Source of the DNA: an uncultured Clostridia bacterium
GTDB lineage: Bacteria > Bacillota > Clostridia > Oscillospirales > Butyricicoccaceae
Length of the DNA: 55,355 nucleotides
Assembly (NCBI GenBank): GCA_910589115.1
Contig: CAJUSB010000006.1
Location: forward strand, 1 to 55,355
Direction: 5' to 3'
Positions 51,501 through 55,355 of this stretch are shown one piece after another (position 1 is the first letter of the stretch; each line of letters opens with the position of its first letter). The translations under genes and the position numbers were made by a program. The notes under the pieces were generated by a model that saw nothing but the letters and a program-made list of their open reading frames with translations, searched no databases and was not told where the DNA came from.

Positions 51501-53466
51501 GCACCCACAGCGCATTGCTCAGGGCGACCGGCTCGGTGAAGGTGACTTCTACGTGTTCGTTGCGCCACCAGTTCGCAGCGGTCCAATGCGTTTTGTAGTC
51601 GCCGTCAATCATGTATTCAGGATCGAAGTTGGCGCCGCAGTCGGCAGAAACGTTGCCGCTGTCTGTCAGCTTGATGGATGCGATTTTGCTCCGGTCAAGC
51701 AGACCTTCGGTCGGCAGGCCTTCGGGCGCTTCGTAGGAAACTTCCTTCGGGGTGCCGGTAACGATGTTGGACTTCGGCCCCTCGCCAAGGGCGTTCGATG
51801 CGGTCACATAGAGATAATATGCCGTATCGTTCGTCAATCCGGTGATGCTGGTGCTGTTCGTCGGGAGGTCGGAAATCTTGGTTGGATTGGATACCTTATC
51901 ATCCGTGCTGTAATATACGGTATAGGTATCCGCATCCTTGACTTCCTTCCAGGAGACATCCAGCTTGCTGTCGCCAGCGGTGACGCTGACCATGTTCACC
52001 ATATCCGGTTTCTTTGTGGTTTCCGGCGTTGCAGTGATGGAGACCATCTTGCCGCGCCAGCCGTCGCCCTCACTGATGGGAGTGACTTCAAAGACATATG
52101 GATCGCCATTGTCAAGGCCGGTTATGGTTGCGGAGGTGATATCGACCTTCATGGTCTCTTTTTCATCAGGTTCCTCGTTTTTATAGTATACGATTTCGTA
52201 GCCTGTGATGTTGGGCAGCGCGGACCATTTCAGGTCTATCTGTGCGTTGCCCGGGTCTGCGGACAGACCGCGTACAGCGACATTTTTCGGAAGCGGGTTT
52301 TCCGGGACGATATCCTGGAGGAACTGAATTGCAGCTACGCTTGCAAATTCGCCTGATTCCGTCCGGGTGACGGTGATTGTGACTTTTTTCACCGCTACGC
52401 GCTTTCCGAGTTGGATGGTGATTTCCTTGATGCCGTCACCGGCTCTGCTGAGCAGATAAACACCATCGGGAAGCTCGCCATTTTCAATGGGGAATTCTGT
52501 GGTTTTCTCTTCGTTGGTGTCCGGGTCGGTGTATTCAAGTTCGATGATTCCGTCCTTGATTTCACCATCGCCAGATGTGGTCAGCAGATTGATCTGGGAC
52601 ATTTCGATATCTTCTGTAAATTCAATCGCTGCCTTGACGGGAGTATCTTCGCTGATCTTTTCCGCTTCGTCCTCACGCCGCAACGTTGAAATGATATCTT
52701 TATCCATCAGCTCTGCGATATCAACGGTTTTGGGTTTGTCATCCTCGCCGATGATAATTGTGCCGTCAAGCGTTTTGACATCGCCCTCCGGCGGGGTCAG
52801 AAGCTCAAGATTACGGATATCTGCGATTTCCTCGTCGTCGATGTAGAGATTGTGGTTGACATAGGCCAGATCAATTATGTCAATTTCGTCATCACCGTTC
52901 AGGTCGTAGCCAGAGGGCTTTTCATTCTGGAGTTCATTGACGATAAGCGCTAAATCCTTGTCGTCAACATTGTCATCCTCGTTCAAATCGCCGATGGTAA
53001 AGGTTTTGTCACCAGTACCTACGGAGATATATTGTGAATGGTTTTCAATCGTCAACAAATGTTCACTGGTGACGTAGCCTTCACCGGAGAAGGTCAGGGT
53101 ATAATCACCGGCGTCCAAACCCTCAAAGAACAGATCAATCAGCTGAACATCGTTATGGGCTTTACGGCTCCAGTCAGCTTCGGACTTATCCCACAGGTTT
53201 ATGGATTTGATTTTCTTGCCCGAGCTGTCGGTCAGGACTGCCTTTACTTCACGGTCTTCCAGTGCTTTTACGTTCTGGTCGTAGTCCAGCCTAACGGTTG
53301 CCTGAATACGTCCTTTTCCGTCAGCGGCTGCTCTGTTTGATACGGCAGCAACAACGGGCGGTGGGCTTTCCAGTGGACGCACTGGAGGCGCGGCCGCAGC
53401 TGCGGTGCTCGTGAACAGCATGGATGCGGCCAGAAATGCCGGGAGCATCCTAAAATGAGCGCTCAT
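48523..53466 (-). CDS. Exported multidomain M60 (mucin-type) metallopeptidase with dockerin-like module
   Basis: A 1647-residue exported enzyme. Signal peptide at 1-26 (MLPAFLAASMLFTSTAAAAA). A dockerin-like pair of calcium-loop repeats at about 158-208 (GDLNEDDNVDDKDLALIVNE and YDLNGDDEIDIIDLAYVNHN). Two fibronectin III domains at about 395-580, then an F5/8C (discoidin) domain at about 590-760 (DGDYKTHWTAANWWRNEHVE). The M60 region has zinc motif H1093-E-I-G-H1097 and E1106 in HEIGHNMDLLGKAE, as in mucin-degrading M60/enhancin peptidases. The C-terminus is beta-rich, with no SLH or sortase signal. AAAGGAAG lies 7 bases upstream of ATG 53466. Overlaps the SLH gene by 4 bases; the leader contains a large candidate RNA structure. 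Confidence 0.9.
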   Translation of the reverse strand: MSAHFRMLPAFLAASMLFTSTAAAAAPPVRPLESPPPVVAAVSNRAAADGKGRIQATVRLDYDQNVKALEDREVKAVLTDSSGKKIKSINLWDKSEADWSRKAHNDVQLIDLFFEGLDAGDYTLTFSGEGYVTSEHLLTIENHSQYISVGTGDKTFTIGDLNEDDNVDDKDLALIVNELQNEKPSGYDLNGDDEIDIIDLAYVNHNLYIDDEEIADIRNLELLTPPEGDVKTLDGTIIIGEDDKPKTVDIAELMDKDIISTLRREDEAEKISEDTPVKAAIEFTEDIEMSQINLLTTSGDGEIKDGIIELEYTDPDTNEEKTTEFPIENGELPDGVYLLSRAGDGIKEITIQLGKRVAVKKVTITVTRTESGEFASVAAIQFLQDIVPENPLPKNVAVRGLSADPGNAQIDLKWSALPNITGYEIVYYKNEEPDEKETMKVDITSATITGLDNGDPYVFEVTPISEGDGWRGKMVSITATPETTKKPDMVNMVSVTAGDSKLDVSWKEVKDADTYTVYYSTDDKVSNPTKISDLPTNSTSITGLTNDTAYYLYVTASNALGEGPKSNIVTGTPKEVSYEAPEGLPTEGLLDRSKIASIKLTDSGNVSADCGANFDPEYMIDGDYKTHWTAANWWRNEHVEVTFTEPVALSNALWVPRLDGNYPNWLRVYAVQVWYDSDDLSGKGRLIVPDPIGGGVDDGATGNSGCMKTWPSVRNNPSQTKFAVLPFGPVENVKKVSIAVEQAGYNLTSLSELMFMEYDEETDVPTNIRKLFANNTFTELAAGVDAAKIDAVEALLEQQRNYCLYPAIHEKEIALARALLTTGKTNGVLLNSINSLNTGHSTLQPLGASANAGDTIAVYADIPAGESVQLYATQVNAEASAWRAPLGTLTAGRNVITIPKIGSQAGASGGSLYYTYTGDKGSEIKIHILGATDIPSLDLLNWLHMSDADKNSAVDAYLTELQTYIGTLGSNTSESNPKNVTEISTPSVLLSIPASSVSGKNRDQILNTVQAWEQIMDICRTTQGYDIEQPSSDFAVRQNVRCMQMFAGAFMYAAGSHIGIGAGSCAGMVSGMPVPADGITSGGNGLFGWGIAHEIGHNMDLLGKAEITNNIYSIMVQTFDGKQNTLPSRLENSGKYPKAFQKVAQQTPGMSNDVFTQLAMYWQLHLAYDEGDKPMDFYNRFFQAWKSKDWGPAESPDERFAVVASKTAGKNLTEFFVRWGMTLSDSVKAELAKLGEEPRAIWYLNDQSRRDRLNGENAATGTISVTASVTEKDVTLTITPSITGKVQGYEIIRSGKSVDFVISDGKAPLEYVDTIGSANHKTFTYSVKAYDTLGNKIAEANSVPPEIRIAYDSTVPAEAYTLTEANGAVTFTAKNTTEGMQVSGVKLVGHGGEKETLTVTVTDINGKSHTPRQGETTNLAADTATDFVTYLQKPGAADPSDARIWTYDAKTVTVTLPAGVTAENVLLIDYPGDDVAFMENGAAIGKLKEAYGDIPADSIVVVGTFRGDPAYIYAKAVGEFTVTPNDDETGAAPEPVVRDVAGSSYIFSELHEGEEIGDISNGIFLFVLDVKAEQDLQKPLGTGEDAGSASICNGENLLPSRLKIELYRTDDANTTESQRKTAETLWIHSPGGTDLPYIILSNDEVTP

Positions 53467-53527
53467 GTTTCAACTTCCTTTCATATACTCATCATAATGA
53501 TGATAAAATGAGCTTATCCCTCCAGCT

Positions 53528-53692
53528 GGGCAGCGGTATCGATTCCGTACCTGTGTGCACAAGCAGAAGTGGCGGCTGCAAGGGACTATTCACGGCATCG
53601 CGTGAGACGTCCTGAGCTGCCGCCGCCCACTGCTTGTGCATACAGATTTTCAGCCCGGAGTACGTAAGAATCCGGGCTGACGATATTGCCCA
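53528..53692 (-). promoter_or_regulatory. Structured leader RNA candidate (junction with pseudoknot)
   Basis: Read on the minus strand. P1 closes the element: GGGCA+UAUCG (53691-53681) with CGAUA+UGCCC (53541-53528). P2 is a 10-bp hairpin UCAGCCCGGA/UCCGGGCUGA (53680-53650) directly abutting P1. P3 pairs CUGUAUGCACAAGCAG (53645-53630) with CUGCUUGUGCACACAG (53566-53551), 15 of 16 pairs, extended by GGCGGC/GCCGCC, GGAC/GUCC and a UCACG/CGUGA hairpin. The P2 loop CGUAC (53664-53660) can pair with GUACG (53550-53546), next to P3. Almost every base is used. It begins about 12 nt after the predicted transcription start and ends about 60 nt before the start codon. No known riboswitch consensus recognised. 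Confidence 0.6.
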
Positions 53693-53709
53693 AAAAGAGG
53701 AATAGATTC

Positions 53710-53739
53710 ATTATAACAGATGGAAATGTATTCTGACAA
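53710..53739 (-). promoter_or_regulatory. Promoter of the M60/SLH operon
   Basis: On the minus strand TTGTCA (53739-53734), 18 bases, TATAAT (53715-53710), giving a leader of about 237 nt. Confidence 0.75.
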
Positions 53740-54048
53740 GCACCATTTCCGGGGAATGGAAAAATAGTCATGGACAGAGGAAGCCAGCACAATATATAGT
53801 TACGGAATCCCAGCCAGGCAAAGGTGGAGCGGCTGTAGAAAATCGGAATGCGGAAGCGTATGGGCAAGCCTGTTTTAAGGAGGCCGGAAAGGGCAGGCAC
53901 GCGGCATTTCGCGGCGATAACGCAGCATTTCACGCAGAGAGTAAACGGTTTTGTTCTTGAATTCGCTATAATTGCTGTAAATATACGGTCAAACATTCTC
54001 TAAATGTGTCAATCAGGTGGAATCGTGAAAGGAATGGGAGCAGAGCTG
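53740..54048. other. Intergenic region upstream of the EAL-domain gene
   Basis: No convincing gene; a 136-codon minus-strand frame (53586-53996) overlaps the leader RNA and promoter and looks accidental. TATAAT at 53967 could be a -10 for the EAL gene but lacks a good -35. Confidence 0.5.
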
Positions 54049-55116
54049 ATGGAAAAAACAGTAATACTGGTCATGGTGCTTATTATTCTGTTGCTGGTGT
54101 GCAGCAGACACCGGTGGAAAAGGCTAGCGAAAGAACGTAATATTGATTTGCTGGAAGCGGATAAAAAGACGGAAGCGCCGCACCGGTGTTTTGCGCGTCG
54201 GGAAAAGGGGGAAAGGGGACTGTGCAGCCAGTCCCTGGATACGGCCTGCGGTGCACCGTCTGTCTGTCGGAAGACTGAAACTGTACTGCGGTATCAGGAC
54301 ATGCCGCATTGGCCGTGTGAGGGGTTCACACGGAGGGAGTTGGAGCGCGGATTTGCAAATGCGGAATTCCAGATGTATCTGCATTTTTATGTGGCGGCGG
54401 ACACAGAGCGGCTGGCGGGCGGCGAGGCGCTTTGCCGGTGGGAGCATCCAGAGCGAGGGGTGTTGGCGCCAGCGGAATTTCTGCCCGCACTCATACGGGA
54501 GGGGATGCTGGAACAGCTGGATCACTTGATGTTGGAAAGTGCCTGCGCCCTGCTTGCGGAGCTGCACAGGAAGCAGATAGATGATTTTTTTGTTTTGTGC
54601 AATTTTTCGGATGCTACTGTCCAGCGGGAAGAATTCATTGACCGCTGTGAATTCATATTGAAACGGCATGAATTCCGGCGGGAACGGCTGGTATTTGAGC
54701 TTGGCCGGGAAGCGGTGCTGCAATGCAGCGGCCCCGGCGGCCAAAGGCTGTGGAATCTGCGGGAATCAGGCATTCGCTTTGCGCTGGGCCGGATCAGTCA
54801 AAATTTTATGGCGCTGCTGGGGCTGCGGCGTGTGATGGTGGATGTGCTGGTATTTGACCCCTATATGATGGAGGCGCTTGGCACGGACACAGGGAATGTG
54901 TTTTTGCGGTCGATTATCCAGGCGGGGCATGAGCTTGGCTGTCGAGTGTTTGCAACAGGTGTTGAGCGGAGTGAGCAGGCCAGTGCATTGCAGGTCATTG
55001 GCTGTGACCTGATGCAGGGTTATTGTTTCGGCAAGCCGCTGCCAGCGCGGGAAGCGGCAAAATTGTTGTATGCACAGATGGAATCGAAAAATAAAACCAT
55101 CTTGGCTGTAAATTGA
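54049..55116 (+). CDS. Membrane-anchored degenerate EAL-domain protein
   Basis: The 355-residue protein has one N-terminal membrane helix (TVILVMVLIILLLVC) and a linker, then an EAL fold from about residue 95. The EAL triad (126-128), N185 (CNFS), E217 and Q323 remain. The DDFG motif is replaced by LGRI (about 246-249), the downstream catalytic lysine is missing (VDVLVFDPY), and the usual AEGVE is ATGVE. It should therefore not hydrolyse c-di-GMP but may still bind it or a partner. I chose ATG 54049 because GGGAG lies 8 bases upstream; ATG 54004 and ATG 54034 are possible. It could influence motility or surface functions encoded nearby (inference). Confidence 0.82.
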   Translation: MEKTVILVMVLIILLLVCSRHRWKRLAKERNIDLLEADKKTEAPHRCFARREKGERGLCSQSLDTACGAPSVCRKTETVLRYQDMPHWPCEGFTRRELERGFANAEFQMYLHFYVAADTERLAGGEALCRWEHPERGVLAPAEFLPALIREGMLEQLDHLMLESACALLAELHRKQIDDFFVLCNFSDATVQREEFIDRCEFILKRHEFRRERLVFELGREAVLQCSGPGGQRLWNLRESGIRFALGRISQNFMALLGLRRVMVDVLVFDPYMMEALGTDTGNVFLRSIIQAGHELGCRVFATGVERSEQASALQVIGCDLMQGYCFGKPLPAREAAKLLYAQMESKNKTILAVN

Positions 55117-55127
55117 GGCAGTCACCC

Positions 55128-55159
55128 GACCGGCCAGCCCTGCTTTTGGCAGGCCGGTC
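55128..55159. repeat. GC hairpin module of repeat copy 10
   Basis: GACCGGCCAGCC, an 8-base loop rich in T and GGCAGGCCGGTC: 11 of 12 pairs, no T tract. It lies 11 bases after the EAL gene stop and resembles the GC hairpin at one end of other repeat copies; it may also act as a weak terminator. Confidence 0.65.
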
Positions 55160-55244
55160 AGCAGTGCATCAACAATCTGTACTGCACCCAATAACACAAC
55201 TATAAAAAAGGTCGAATACACCATTTACGAGAATTTCGCTTCTC

Positions 55245-55355
55245 CCGTCCCGCCCGCAGGCGAGGCAGGGATGCGCAGCATCCCGGGGTCTGGGGCTTAA
55301 GCCCCAGCGGGAGTCCAGAGGGCAGAGCCCTCTGGTGCTGTCCGCATAGGACGCC
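55245..55355 (+). repeat. Dispersed repeat element, copy 10 (cut by the window end)
   Basis: CGTCCCGCCCGCAGGCG, small hairpin GGGATGCGCAGCATCCC, perfect palindrome CTGGGGCTTAAGCCCCAG, central hairpin CCAGAGGGC, loop AGA, GCCCTCTGG (55315-55335), then GCTGTCCGCATAGGAC. Confidence 0.88.

Noticed and set aside
53586..53996. 136-codon minus-strand frame upstream of the M60 operon
   Set aside because: It spans the promoter and leader RNA of the operon, has no RBS, and its composition is unlike real genes here.

Overview
The window looks like a chromosomal segment of an anaerobic, motile, spore-forming member of the Clostridia, most likely a gut-associated Oscillospiraceae/Ruminococcaceae-type organism. 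The evidence is a sporulation set (spoIIE and a complete spoIIIAA-AH operon), a desulfoferrodoxin (superoxide reductase), SLH-domain surface proteins, flagellin with a flagellin lysine methylase, and a dockerin-bearing M60 (mucin-type) peptidase. The species assignment is inference; no rRNA or tRNA gene lies in the window and I see no CRISPR array or insertion-sequence transposase.

Layout: (1) 1-13.5 kb is a flagellin modification island: flagellin, FliB methylase, a GT2 glycosyltransferase, a TPR-GT4-methyltransferase fusion, and five genes in the order wbpE-wbpD-wbpA-wbpI-wbpB that together would make UDP-2,3-diacetamido-2,3-dideoxy-mannuronic acid. (2) 13.5-22.5 kb is mixed: a small membrane protein, a possible short transcript with a 25-codon ORF, a DUF1846/UPF0371 protein, a TetR-MFS efflux pair with repeated operator-like sites, prfB without the usual programmed frameshift, a lytic transglycosylase and a sodium symporter. 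(3) 22.6-30.9 kb: serC-serA, a 1043-aa exported protein paired with an SLH protein, desulfoferrodoxin and a CarD-type regulator. (4) 31-41.6 kb: recG, spoIIE, an SSS-family symporter divergent from a LacI-family regulator, an Imm5-like protein, a YitT-like membrane protein and an unknown protein. (5) 41.9-47 kb: the spoIIIA operon. (6) 47-55 kb: a second exported-protein/SLH pair (1647-aa dockerin-M60 peptidase plus an SLH protein with a cohesin-like N-terminus), then a degenerate EAL-domain membrane protein.

Two signals stand out beyond the genes. The first is a modular, hairpin-rich intergenic repeat family present in about ten copies in both orientations, whose central hairpin shows compensatory base changes between copies; one copy sits inside the otherwise tightly packed spoIIIA operon. 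The second is a roughly 165-nt, nearly fully paired leader RNA (closing helix, two arms, plausible pseudoknot) that begins about a dozen bases after a good promoter for the M60/SLH operon and matches no riboswitch class I recognise. Two long homopolymeric G tracts (9 G inside the epimerase gene, 10 G in the leader of the 1043-aa surface protein) are candidate phase-variation sites in surface and flagellar functions.
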